Assembly (NCBI GenBank): GCA_030789695.1
Contig: CM061138.1
Location: 179,343,051-179,407,050 of the forward strand
DNA from: Scilla litardierei
Lineage: Eukaryota; Streptophyta; Magnoliopsida; Asparagales; Asparagaceae
Length of the DNA: 64,000 nucleotides
Direction: 5' to 3'
How positions within the stretch are numbered: the first letter of the stretch is position 1; every line of letters begins with the position of its first letter. The translations under genes and the position numbers were made by a program. The notes beneath the pieces are model-generated. The model had not been told where the DNA came from and ran no database searches. It worked only from the letters and a program-made list of their open reading frames with translations. Below, piece by piece: positions 10,036 to 21,397 of this stretch.

Positions 10036-11068
10036 TTTTTAAATGCTTTCTAGGTTGCTTGCTTGAATAAACTCGTGCACCTTTCGACATTGAGGACAAT
10101 GTCCATCTTTAGTTGGGGGGTGTGTATGAGACCTTAGGATTTTTTTTTGAGAAGAATAAATCACCAAATCTTATCTTTTAAAACTCTTTTATATGCCTCT
10201 AATACGGATGATTACGCATTGATTGTGTTCTAAAAATTGTGTATGGCTTGATTAAATTATTTTCCCTTCATGAAATTACCGTTAATATGCTATTCATGAA
10301 AATTTTCAATTTCCATGATTAATATCTCGAAATAGTTAGAATTTATTTCATGCATGCTAATGTGATGAAAAAGCTTAAGTATACACGATTTATAAGAATA
10401 GTTTTCAAGTTGAAGAGAAAATTGGCCTTTGTTATTAATGTTTATATTCAAAGAATGGGTGTTGAGTTGCTTACAAAGAAAAAGAGAAAAAAAAAAGAAA
10501 ATAAAATAAAATAAAAATGAATGAAAAATGAATGAATAAGTATGTCACTAATACATAACTTGGTTCGCTCGAGTAGTACAGTCCGAGGGGTCCTTTTTGG
10601 CCTAATGCCCTATTATCGTCTAATTTGGGAGCCATTGACAGGAAACTCACTCATTTGATGGAGCGATCCAAGTTATACCTTTTTCTGCGAATGTTGCTTG
10701 ATGCGCATTACGTAGAACAAATAAAAGAAAAGGAAATGGTGAATATACTAAGAAATTTCAATACCCATGTCTTGAATGATTATTTTGATAGGCCAATTCC
10801 TTGGAAACAAGAAAACTAGAGAAAAAACGACGTGGTATACTTTTGCTTGCGCAAAACGATGCTTGCATGCTATTTATTCATACTAAATTAGAGAAAATAT
10901 CATGTGATTGATTTGGTTCATGGATGTGTATATTGATGGTTAAGATCATGTTGGAATGTGTATTATTGAGCCATGCCATGAGCGATTTGAAAAAACTTAT
11001 TGTTTTATTAACCATCCATATTTATCGCTCTTTTTGCTAGAGACTAGCAAATCGCTAGTTGGGGGGTG
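10036..11068 (+). other. TRG-A 3' non-coding interior with hairpin and polypurine tract
   Basis: AT-rich, with no credible ORF. A first AGTTGGGGGGTG tract at about 10112-10123 follows the gag stop. The functional tract GTTGGGGGGTG (11058-11068) abuts the right LTR. Immediately upstream, TTTGCTAGAGACTAGCAAA (11033-11051) is a perfect 8-bp stem with a 3-nt loop, conserved in TRG-B. Confidence 0.75.
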
Positions 11069-13090
11069 TGATTCGGGTTCAATATTACATATTTAACCCC
11101 CCATTTAGCCCTATTTTGTGCTCATGTGATGCTACATTGTTCTCTAATTCATACGTATTTTCTACACATTTATTTATTAGAGAAAACACGCTATTTGAGC
11201 ACAAAACAGCAATTAACGAAGTATTTCTGCATTTTTTATATTTTTCCTAGCTTTGTCTCAATCTCACGATTCCAACGATTATTTATTTGTATTTTTCTGA
11301 GATCTGTGCTAATTACTGTGTATTTTTGAATGCAGAATACCAATTAAATGGAGAAATACGCTCAAAATACGAGAAATACGGCCGCCGCCCAATCAGATGA
11401 TGACACGTGGCGACATCGGGACCGTTCACGCTTGATCCAACGGTTCCCAGCGACCCCAGCGTTATCAAATACGCGAGCCACGTGGTTTAATAGGAGCCGA
11501 ACATTTTCGATCGAACGGACGACAACAACGCGGAGATGATGGCGACGTGGCTCAGCAGCAACCACCCGATCGTAATCCAGCGGCTGTAAACGCAGCCGCA
11601 TCGAAGCTTAATTCACGAGGCGGGCTCGCATCCTGGCGACACGTGGCGAGATCCTGGGTTCCACCGGCTCGAATCAACGGCGTGGATTGAAACCGGAGGC
11701 GTTTCGTATTCGAACTTACGAAGCAGCGACGTGGCTAATTGATGATCTTTGATTCTAGATCGAATGGATGAGGATGAGCCCGACTCGCTCTCGAAGAGCA
11801 TCACATTCAGGGCGACGTGGCACAATCTCGTTGAGAGCCCGCGCGATCCAACGGCCCGAAGCGCCCAAAACGAAGCTGCAGCGGGGGGAATTTTAAAGAG
11901 GAATGAGCGGACGAGATCTCACCTGGCGACGATCGGACGGCCTGCATTCACCCGAACCCGAATTCGAACGGTGCACGACTTTTAAAGCGACACGTGGCAG
12001 CGCCACGTTTAATCCCGCCTGGATGGACGGCTGAGAAATGCCCCGCTTTAGATCTACAGTCCGGATGCTTCCAGGCACGAATTTGAAGCGGGTTTTGAAC
12101 CCGATAGCTTTCTAAACCCGCAATGATTTATATATAAGGTATTTAGGGTTTTTGAGCGTATTCAAGCAGATTGGGGCGTATTTTGAGCGTATTGGAGGCT
12201 CTAGGAGCCGTATTTTCCCCCTAAAAAATTCTGTAAAATTCCAGAGGCTTGTATTATTATTTCCAGAGAGTTTGAAGTCTTTTCGAGGAGAATTGGTGAT
12301 ATTTTCTTTAACTCAAACCCCGTATTTTGGTGTTTTCTAGCGTATTTTGCTATAAAGTTGATGTATTTTGCTATGGAAGTTGTTTATTATTGCATTATGA
12401 GTAGCTAAATCTATGTTGTGCATGGTATGGAGTAGTTAGGGGATGTGATTTGTGTTAGTTTGGTTGAATATCCTTGTGCTAAATCGTTAAACGTCGTTAA
12501 AATTGTAATCTTTGTTCGTAAATCGACTTTTTCATATTCCAAAAGAATTGTTTTAGTTGATGATCGCCCCAAAAGGGTGAGTTTTGATCTCCCCAAAAGG
12601 GAGTTTCATATCGTAGTTTTGATCTCCCCAAAAGGGAGTTTCATATCGCATTATAACTTTAGCGACGATCTTATTGAATATTGTGATTTAACCCCCAAAA
12701 GGGCATCTTCCGATGAATTGCTCCCAAAAGGAGAATTCATTGAGTTATATTGGGTATTTTCCGGTGAATTGCTCCCAAAAGGAGAATTCAGTGCGTTATA
12801 CTTGTCAACCAAATTAATACGAATCATTGATCCTAACGAACCCATACCATGTGCATGCTTTTTATAGGTATTTTCATACACGAATTTCTTTGTTCGCATT
12901 GTTCACCACCATTAAAATCATCACATCGCCATCATTATTGAAGTGGTTAGTTTCTTTTCGTAAGCTTTCTATTTGATTTGAATTGTGGTTGCAACAGATT
13001 TCTTCCCGTGGATTCGACATCTGGACTCTCAGATTTTACTACTTGTACGGACTCTTGCACTTGAGAGAGAGCACCTTTCGGAGCCCACCA
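11069..13090 (+). repeat. TRG-A right (3') LTR
   Basis: 2,022 bp, the full-length version of the LTR. It ends at 13090, followed by TCAAG. A stretch at about 11882-12024, absent from the left LTR, contains a further ACGTGGC and its inverse. Confidence 0.9.
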
Positions 13091-13894
13091 TCAAGCTCAT
13101 CCTCCTTGAAGTTGATGCCAAACTAGTATGAAGATATTGCAAACAGAGATATCTTGTTTATGTTATCCTAGCAATTTGTATTTTGTAAGGATATTTCGTT
13201 TCGATATTTGAAGTGACTTCAGTGTTTAAAAGTTAAACTTTCAGAATCTAATGAAACGAGTTACAAATTGTGGCATCAATAACTTTAAAATTTCAATAAA
13301 GCTAATATTAATCCGATCCGAATCGTATCCGATCCGAAATTCTAATCATCCGAATTTTTAGATTAAATTTTTTTATTAGTGGATGCGGATCAGATTTTTC
13401 CTCATCCGATTCAATCGGATCGGATGGTGGATTGAGGCATAATTCGATCCGAATATTCGGATGCCCACCCCTAACACACACGCACACGCGCACACACGCG
13501 CACGCGCGCACGCGCACACACACACTCTCTCACTCTCTCTCTCTCTCTAACTTTCACCGCTCTCTATCAATTACCGCTTACTTCTCTAACTCTTTTTTCT
13601 CTCCAACTCCAACTCTAACTCTTCTCTATCTCTAAATTAATGTAAAAAAATCCTATATCAATTATTATTTCCTTATTTTGTGTGTGTGTGCATGAATTTA
13701 TGTAAAAAAAATTAATCTTTAATTATTACTTTGTTTATCAAATATTATCTTCATAGGCATTCATGTTTATATATATGATACTATTTTGTCAACTTAAATA
13801 GACATTTTATATGTTATATATCATATTTTGAATATATGTATAAGACTATTTTGTATCTAGTATTAATAAATAATTAAAGCATGCTAATGTTTGT

Positions 13895-14019
13895 TGTAAA
13901 TAGATAAGAATGGGTGTGTATGGATAAGATTGTATTTATTGTATCTCATCCATGCATGACTCTAACATCCACTATAAATAAAGGCATGTGGTCTTCTCCC
14001 AGGGATACACTTCATAACA
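13895..14019 (+). repeat. CopB 5' LTR (short)
   Basis: 125 bp, starting TGTAAATAGATAAG and ending TTCATAACA. A TATA box (CTATAAATAAAGG) is at 13973-13985. Its first ~60 bp recur at about 6405-6466 in the tandem duplicate. The start is inferred from TG...CA and resemblance to the CopA LTR, so it is less certain than the end, which abuts the primer site. Confidence 0.5.
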
Positions 14020-14032
14020 CGTTATCAGCACG
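14020..14032 (+). promoter_or_regulatory. CopB primer-binding site (tRNA-Ile anticodon arm)
   Basis: CGTTATCAGCACG follows the LTR end directly, as in CopA. The next base differs from CopA, so complementarity to tRNA-Ile is 13 nt here, including C opposite inosine 34. Confidence 0.6.
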
Positions 14033-14914
14033 TTCTACCTGAGTTCAGTAGATCCGTTCGTTGCGGAAGCTATGAGGGGACGGTAGATCCATCACGCGCG
14101 AGCTTCATCAACCTCCACGTGTAGGCGTCATCAACCGTCGCTAGATCTGGAGGACAGATCTAAAGGTATTACTCCAAAATCAATCAAATCTTATTTTTAT
14201 CATGATCATGGTGCATACAACATTGATCTCGGAAGATCGGACTAAAAATCGATGTTTACTCTCCCTAGATCAAAGACGACGGATTTTTACCGTCGATCTT
14301 AGGGAAAAACATCAATAAACCCTATTTTTAGGATTCATACAAATAATAGAAGAAGAAGAAACCCCTATTTTAAAAAAAAACCCTACCCACTGCCTCCGCC
14401 GGCGGCACCCTCACCGTCGGTCGCCTTGAGCACCCCCCCGGCACTTGCCGCCCCTCCCCCCTACTTCCCCCAAGGAGGAGGCATGCCGCCGCCTAAAGTG
14501 GCGGCGTTCGCCCCTTGGGTTATTTGACACTATTTGAAAAAAAAATTCGACCATGGATCCCCCCTCTACTACATGGCGTTGACCCGCTGTGGGGGGCAGC
14601 GGCGGCAACCCCACCCATCGCCCCCAAACCCTTGCCGTGGGGGGGAATGGCAAACCGCCATCGCCCCCACCTAACTCACGTGCGCATTCGGCCTAATCGT
14701 TCAAAAAATTCAAAAAGGGCCAGTGGGCCGTAGCCTGCAGCTCCGCTGCGGACTCGGTCGTCCAAAATAAAAAAAATAAAGAACGAAAAAGGAAATAATA
14801 ATAAAATACGGACCTGTGGGCCGCAGCCACTAGCTATGCTGCGGGCTCGGCCCATATAGAAAAAAAAATTTAACGATGTGGGCCGAAATCCACAGTGATT
14901 TGTGGGCTCCTACC
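14033..14914 (+). other. CopB 5' leader, first part
   Basis: Non-coding leader with a GC-rich stretch (14385-14680) and GGGCC...GGGCTC near-palindromes at 14810-14910. The sequence is cut at 14914 by SIRE-1. Leader sequence resumes after X1, at 24313-24954, where 24430-24520 matches 2700-2830 of CopA. Confidence 0.6.
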
Positions 14915-16575
14915 TGTTGGATCCTGTGGATGGCAAACAACACTAGAAGGGGGTTGAATAGTGTTGTGTATATAATAAACTTTTTAGATAATTAATGGAC
15001 GTCCTTCTAATGTTGCCTAAGAAACCAAGTAGAGCGATCTACGCTTGGTTCTTAATCAACAAAATAATCTTAAAAATACACAGAGCAATTTCACAGCAGG
15101 TAGTCGACTCCCTATGAGCAGTAGTTGACTCCCAGAGTATATATAAGCACAGATAAGATTGCGAATAATATAAATTTCAGTGGATACAAATAGTTTAATC
15201 TTTGCAGAAGATTGAAAACGCTTCAACAAATATTAAAAGATAAACAAGCACAGATAAGCAATCGCAAACACACGGATTTTTATCCTGGTTCCCCACAACT
15301 TGGGTACATCCAGTCCCCGACCAATCCGGTACGAGATTTTCCACTATCTGCCTTGGCAAATACAGTTACCTAACTTCACTCGTTAGGATTTCCAACGACA
15401 TAGTCTCAACCAGGATTTCCGACTGGCAACACCTAGACTTGTCTAGTGTTCCAACAACCAACACAATGAAATTTTATCCAATACACCACAATAAATTGAT
15501 GGAGATTGGTTTTTACACCCGATTCAATAGCCAATCAATAATAGACAAATTTGTTTAGTGGCTTGATAGAATAAAAGTCTAGATCACACAAAGATACAAG
15601 ATAAATTCTTTGTGATCTAGATCTATAGCTTTTTCAGAGAATCCTTTAAATAAAATAACGAGAATAGTAATAAGGATTTTGAAAAACATTTTATCCAAAT
15701 AAAAACAAGAATATGATCTTAAAAGAAGTTGATAATAAAATATTGCAAGATCACAAATAAAATCAAATTGGCTAGAAAGAATGAGAGCTTCGAATCAAAG
15801 AGCGTTTGCACAAGAGATTTGATTTTCAATAATTGTTGTTGTGTTTCTCAAATGAAATTAGCTCTTATTTATAGGGAAAATTCTGGGATTTGAAATTCAA
15901 ATTTTCTTTGACTTTTGTCCCAAAAATCACGGAGTAAATTGCTCAACGAATTTCAAAATTCAAATTCAAAAACGTCAGAATTTTTACAGCTGGTAGTCGA
16001 CTCCCTCAAGTAGGTAGTCGACTCCCAGAGAGTTTCAGGAATTCTTGATCTCTGTCTGGTAGTCGACTCCCTACTGTTGGTAGTCGACTCCCAGAGGAGT
16101 TTTTCCTGCAACACTTCTAGTCAGACAGGTAGTTAACTCCAGGGTGTGTGGAGTTTCACTACGGAAGTTATAGGATGACTAGAGAAAGCTCTTAAAATAT
16201 TTTTGAAGATATAAAAAGATTTTCAAGAAAGTTTTTTCAAATTGTTTGTGTGCGTGTGTTTTGTCTATATGATATGGCTTTGACAAATACCCTAAAGAGA
16301 CACGACACACTCACTAAAGACTTAGGACATGTCATCGTAAGCTTGATCAATTTGATGAAGTGGAAGTGAGCTTCTTGTTCTATTTGAGCTTGAACTTCAT
16401 CATATGACTTAGTCACGTTTGTCCTTGTCTTTTGAGCGTAGATTTGTGCTCCTTTGAGTATGAGTAAAGCTTGGCATATTCTACACATCTTAAGTGTAGT
16501 GTAGTTAGTATACTTAAGCTTTCATTTGGTGTATTCGTCATCAAAATCACTTGGGGTGGAATTCAATTTCCATCA
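14915..16575 (-). repeat. SIRE-1 3' LTR
   Basis: Plus-strand bounds TGTTGGATCC...TTTCCATCA. TATA on the minus strand (CTATAAATAAG) at about 15863-15874. GTAGTCGACTCC motifs with GTCGAC cores are arrayed at about 15988-16140, upstream of the TATA in the direction of transcription, with two more at 15098-15140. Confidence 0.8.
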
Positions 16576-16761
16576 CTCTCCCCATTTTTAATGATGACAC
16601 CCAAATGAGAAAGATGAAGTAAGTTTAAAGATAATAAGATATATGGTATACTTACTCCCCCTGCTTTGATGCGGTTCTCCCCCCTGCATCAAAGCCGTTA
16701 GAAATAATACATTCATTTTTGCATTTCATTATTTTCTCCCCTTTTCATCAACAAAAAAATA

Positions 16762-19700
16762 TTATAACTGAGCATTATTCAATTCTTTTTCTCCAACAAT
16801 ACCCAATTCTCGACGAAGTCTAGAGAATGTATCCTTTTGTAAGGGTTTTGTTAGAATATCTGCAACTTGAAACTCAGAGGAGACAAATTTAAGTTCAACA
16901 TCCTTTTTGGCACAGTGGTCATCAATAAATCTGTGTCTAATATCAATATGTTTTGTTCTAGGATGAAGAACAGAGTTTTTAGTGAGATTTATGGTGCTTT
17001 TATTATCACAATAAATTACACATGTATATGTATTAACGCCATAATCGACGAGGACTTGTTTCATCCAAAGTATTTGAGCACAGGCAAGTCCTGCAGCTAT
17101 ATACTCTGCCTCAGTGGTAGATAGTGAAACGGAACTTTGCTTTTTGCTAAACCACGAAACAAGAGAATGTCCAAGGAAATGACATGTTCCACTTGTGCTT
17201 TTTCTTATGGCTTTACAACCAGCATAGTCTGCGTCACTAAATGAAGTTAAATCGAATGTGCTTCCTTTGGGATAAAAAAGTCCAAAGTCAGATGTGGTTT
17301 TAAGATATCTAAATATGTATTTTTACTGTTTTAAGGTGTGATTCCCTAGGGTCACATTGAAATCTGGCACATGCACAAACACTAAACATGATGTCAGGTC
17401 TGCTAGCGGTTAAGTAGAGTAAAGAACCGACCATACCTCGATATGTCTTCTGATCAACCTTTTTACCTGCTTCGTCTTTGTCTAAGGAGGTGGATGTTTC
17501 CATTGGTATGTTCTTTCCGGATGCAGTTTCCATCCCGAACCTTTTGATCAAGTCTCTTGTGTACTTTGTTTGATGAATGAAGGTTCCTTCTTTTCCTTGT
17601 TTGATTTGTAATCCGAGAAAATATGTTAGCTCCCCCATGTGGCTCGTTTCAAATTCTTCATGCATTAACTTGGCAAAATCTTGGCAAAGATCATCATTAG
17701 TAGATCCAAAAATGATGTCATCTACATAGATTTGGATAAGGATGATATCATTATGAACTTTCTTAACAAATAAGGTTGTATCTATTTTTCCAATAGTATA
17801 ACTTGAGTCACTTAAGAATTTTCTTAGTCTTTCATACCAAGCTCTTGGAGCTTGTTTTAGCCCATATAAGGTTTTGTTTAACTTGTAAACAAATCCTGTT
17901 TTCTTATCATGTTCAAATCCTGGAGGTTGTTCAACGTAGACTTCCTCCTTTATGAATTCATTTAGGAAAGCGCTTTTTACATCCATTTGGTAAAGTTTAA
18001 AATTCGTATATGATGCAAATGCGAGTAACATCCTAATAGATTCTAATCTAGCAACAGGAGCAAAGGTTTCATCGAAGTCTATACCTTCCTCTTGAGAGTA
18101 ACCTTGTGCTACTAACCTTGCCTTATTCCTTATCACATTTCCATCTTCGTTTAGTTTGTTTCGGTATACCCATTTAGTACCGATAACTGGACGATCTTTC
18201 AGTCTAGGCACTAACTCCCATACTTGATTGCGTTCAAATTGTAGAAGTTCTTCTTGCATAGCCTCGATCCATGCTTCATCTGCAAAAGCTTCTTCTACCT
18301 TTTTCGGCTCAATATTAGAAACAAATGCAACATGTGTCAAGTGCTCTATTTGAGATCTAGTTCTAATCCCTGCATCAATGTCACCTAAGACTTGTGTGTG
18401 TGGGTGATGTGTGACTTCAGGAAATGATTTAGGCAAAGAACTAGGGATATCATTGATAGATTCATTATTAGGAGTTGATGCAATGAGTATGCTATCATCA
18501 TCATCATGAGCAATGTTATGAGGTAAAGATTCATCAAATGTTACATGTAGAGTTTCAACAATAGTTTCGGAACTTTTATTGTAAATTCTATAAGCCTTGC
18601 TACGTAAAGAGTAACCGATAAATATGCCTTCATCCGCTTTGGAGTCAAACTTATCTAAGTTATCTTTAGTATTCAGAATATAGCATTTACAACCAAAAAC
18701 TCTGAAGTAAGATACTTTTGGAATTCGTTGGAGCAATAATTCATAAGGGGTCTTTTCAAAAGGTTTTATAATTAAAACTTTATTTAGAATATAGCATGCG
18801 GTTGCTACAGCTTCCGCCCAAAAACTCTTTGGAAGGTTGCTTTCACACAACATTGTTCGTGCACACTCTTGGAGTGTTCTATTTTTCCTTTCAACTACCC
18901 CATTTTTAGGAGCAGCTCTGGGAAAAGCAAAAGTATGAGAAATACCTCGTTCTTCACAAAACAGTTTAAAAATGCTCATTGTCAAATTCACCACCGTGAT
19001 CACTTCTTAAAGAAATAATTTTTAAAGAATATAAACGTTCAATCCTTTTGAAAAATATTTCGAATTCACGGAAGGCATCATTCTTATGAGTTAAGAATAA
19101 TACCCACGTATATCGAGTGAAATCATCAATTATGACAAATACGTATCTAGAGTTGCATAATGATGGAGTTCTAGTTGGGCCAAACAAGTCTATATGGAGT
19201 AGTTCAAGTGGTCCACTAGAACTAAGAGCTCCAATATTTTTAAATGAACTCTTATGCATTTTTCCAAATTGACATGAGTCGCATATTTTATCTAATTTAA
19301 AGCTTATCTTAGGAAGTCCTTGCACCAACTCTTTCCTAGAAATCTTATCCATGTTTTTGATGTTCACATGACCAAAGCGTCTATGCCAGAGCAGTGGATC
19401 ATTTGTTGAAACAATTAAACATACATTTGATTCATATTCATTTAGTCTAAGTACATATATATTTTCTACTCTCTTACCTCTAACAAGGATATTTTTCATA
19501 TCTTTGTCATAGACTAAGCATGAGTCAAGAGTAAATATAACTTTCATACCTTTGTCGCATAGTTGACTTATGCTTAATAGATTATGCTTTAATCCTTTCA
19601 CCAAGCTTACATCTTTGATGAGCAATTTTGAGTGACTGCCGATATTGCCAATTCCGACAATTCTACCTTTCTTGTTGTCACCAAATGTCACAGTTCCGCC

Positions 19701-19817
19701 ATCATACATTTTTAGATTGCTAAGTAATCTTGTGTTCCATGTCATGTGTGCGGAGCATCCACTATCCATTATCCATATATCCTGAAAGAAAGTAATCTTG
19801 ACACGTTTGGTACCCAC
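16762..19817 (-). pseudogene. SIRE-1 pol: protease, integrase, RT, RNase H (frameshifted)
   Basis: Read from high to low coordinates. Protease has the copia active-site motif IMDSGCSAHM near 19780. The GAG-pre-integrase zinc residues are in [10 protein letters not shown]...CDSCQFGK. The integrase first Asp is in LLHIDLFGPT, then RSDHGGEF, where a frameshift near 18985 moves the reading to the frame with [14 protein letters not shown] has a [10 protein letters not shown] stretch and a YVDD box near 17730. A second frameshift lies near 17310-17330, after SHLKTVK. RNase H follows and closes at 16762 with the usual LRRELGI. Catalytic residues are still recognisable, so damage is recent, but the polyprotein cannot be made without two frame changes. 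The [10 protein letters not shown] stretch supports the SIRE clade. Confidence 0.85.
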
Positions 19818-19941
19818 TTATAATTGGGTCCTGATTTGTTAGAAAAGAAATTTATTTGTTATATACAATTTTGAAGGTTGGGTATCAAATAATATACATG
19901 AAGCATGTGGATACCCTAATGCTTGTGCAAAAATGAGAGAA

Positions 19942-21237
19942 TTACTTATTTGGAACCCAAATTCGATTTGAATTTGATTTCCTATGAACGAATGAATCTT
20001 TATAAAGTCCATGCATACTACTAGTTAAGTTATGAATGTAAGCATTTTTATCATGCAAGCCTAAATGTTTAGGCACCCATATCATATTATTTCTAGCATT
20101 GTGTACTTTGTGAGGTTTGTGTACAAAGTGTGATCTTTGATGTGCATTGTGTACAACATTTTTGTGTGCCGTATTATCGGATATAACATGAAGTTTGTTA
20201 TGTACATTATTGTGTCTGGCATCTTTACCATACATAAAAGCGTACTTTTTAACATTGGCATGCACGACATTCACATTTCTACTCATATCTTTAGAAGTAG
20301 AAGCTTGAGCATGAGTATACCTATTAACAACATTTTTAGGAGAAGAGATAGAATTATTCTTGATACAATCAAGTTTTGCAACTAATTCTTCATGCTTTAT
20401 ACGACTAGAAGCCATAATATTTGCAAGTGATTCTATTTTATCATTTAAACAAGAGACATACAACGCATGTTCATTTTTCAATAAATAGTGATCACTCAAT
20501 AAAGAGTCAAACTTGTCCTTCAAGCACTTATGATCATGTAGTAAAACATTTGAACTAGTACAGTTATTTTTCAAATCATCATAATCATTCAGTAAGTTAT
20601 TATGTTTGCTAGATAAATCATCATGGTTGTTAAGCAAGACTTTATACTTATTATTTAAACTTTTGAATCTCTTTGTCAATTTTCCGTATTCTATATACAA
20701 ATTTTCATATGCACTAGCAATGTCAAAATCATTTTCATCGTCAGAACTGGATTCACATACCTTATCTTTATTATCTTGACAAGCCATCATGCACATATTA
20801 TTTGTGGGTTGCTCTTTCGTTTCTTCATCACTTGAGTCATCTGGATTTGAATCGTTCTCTTCTTCGTTAAGTTTGCTCTCTTCTCTTTTGGTGATGGTGG
20901 TGTCAAAAATCCATTTTTCAATAATTTCCTTTCCATACTTGACTTTAAGCAAGTCCCATATTTGAAATGCCGTAGTGGTCTCTGAAACGTACTCAAAAAT
21001 AGAATCGTCAATATTAAATAATAATAGACTCATTACCTCAGAGTGAAGAACAGCTTTGTCCATGTCTTGGTTTGTCCATTGGGATGGAGGAGTGGTAGGC
21101 TTGATGTACGGGAACTCGATGAAACTCCACGCCATATGTCCAAGGGATTCAATGTCTCTCAACATCCTCTTTCTCCAATCCGCATAATTTGTTCCATCAA
21201 ATCGTTGGAGGACGGATGCTACCTTTGTTGATGCCAT
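19942..21237 (-). pseudogene. SIRE-1 gag, internally deleted
   Basis: The start is taken as the Met of MASTKV at 21237. The open frame extends upstream, but there it merely translates the primer site. Residues 1-110 are the copia gag core (RFDGTNYADWRKRM, then FQIWDLLKVKYG). Sequence then jumps to an acidic region and a long Asn/Asp/Lys-rich, probably coiled-coil tail. The CCHC zinc knuckle expected in SIRE gag is missing, so I infer an internal deletion near residue 115. The frame ends at IWVPNK, and about 125 nt with stops separate it from protease. A GT-AG intron at this junction did not restore the frame. Confidence 0.75.
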
Positions 21238-21248
21238 CTCGATACCTT

Positions 21249-21260
21249 GCTCTGATACCA
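21249..21260 (-). promoter_or_regulatory. SIRE-1 primer-binding site, tRNA-iMet
   Basis: Minus strand TGGTATCAGAGC, complementary to the 3' end of initiator tRNA-Met, 2 bp after the LTR end at 21263. Confidence 0.9.
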
Positions 21261-21397
21261 AGTGTTGGATCATGTGGATGGCAAACAACACTAGAAGGGG
21301 GGTTGAATAGTGTTGTGTATATAATAAACTTTTTAGATAATTAATGGACGTCCTTCTAATGTTGCCTAAGAAACCAAGTAGAGCGATCTACGCTTGG

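Larger units (their letters stand above)
6919..13090 (+). mobile_element. TRG-A: complete gag-only LTR retrotransposon
   Basis: Both LTRs begin TGATTCGGG and end AGCCCACCA, and the element is flanked by the 5-bp duplication TCAAG (6914-6918 and 13091-13095). A tRNA-Asp primer site lies 6 bp after the left LTR, and a polypurine tract directly precedes the right LTR. The 2.3 kb interior has one long ORF, a gag-like protein. There is no protease, reverse transcriptase or integrase, so movement would need an autonomous partner, probably Athila-like given the primer site. This matches the architecture described as TR-GAG elements. The LTRs look about 99% identical outside one 143-bp indel, so insertion was fairly recent. 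Confidence 0.9.
6559..13473. mobile_element. hAT-like DNA transposon, non-autonomous, split by TRG-A
   Basis: The ends are inverted: TAGGGGTGGACAA at the left and, read inward from the right, TAGGGGTGGGCAT, the usual plant hAT terminus. Both sides are flanked by ACACACAC (6551-6558 and 13474-13481), the 8-bp duplication size of hAT elements; because the target is a CA microsatellite, that match alone is weak. Subterminal regions (6570-6810 and 13310-13460) are crowded with TCCGATCCGA-type motifs in both orientations, resembling transposase-binding repeats. Without the nested LTR element and its duplicated 5 bp it is about 738 bp, and there is no transposase. Confidence 0.8.
14915..21397 (-). 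mobile_element. SIRE-1: SIRE-type copia element, damaged, 5' LTR truncated
   Basis: A 1,661-bp 3' LTR at 14915-16575 and only 135 bp of the matching 5' LTR at 21263-21397. The latter stops abruptly where X1 starts. The tRNA-iMet primer site, gag, protease, integrase, RT and RNase H lie in normal order on the minus strand. There is no env-position ORF; RNase H ends 186 bp before the 3' LTR. A polypurine tract (minus AAAAATGGGGAGAG) precedes the 3' LTR at 16576-16590. The 5-bp flank on the left is CTACC; its partner is lost with the truncation. Confidence 0.85.

Noticed and set aside
19818..19941. Intron at the SIRE-1 gag-protease junction
   Set aside because: The GT-AG combinations I tried did not join gag to the protease frame without a stop, and the element has other frameshifts, so decay explains it.
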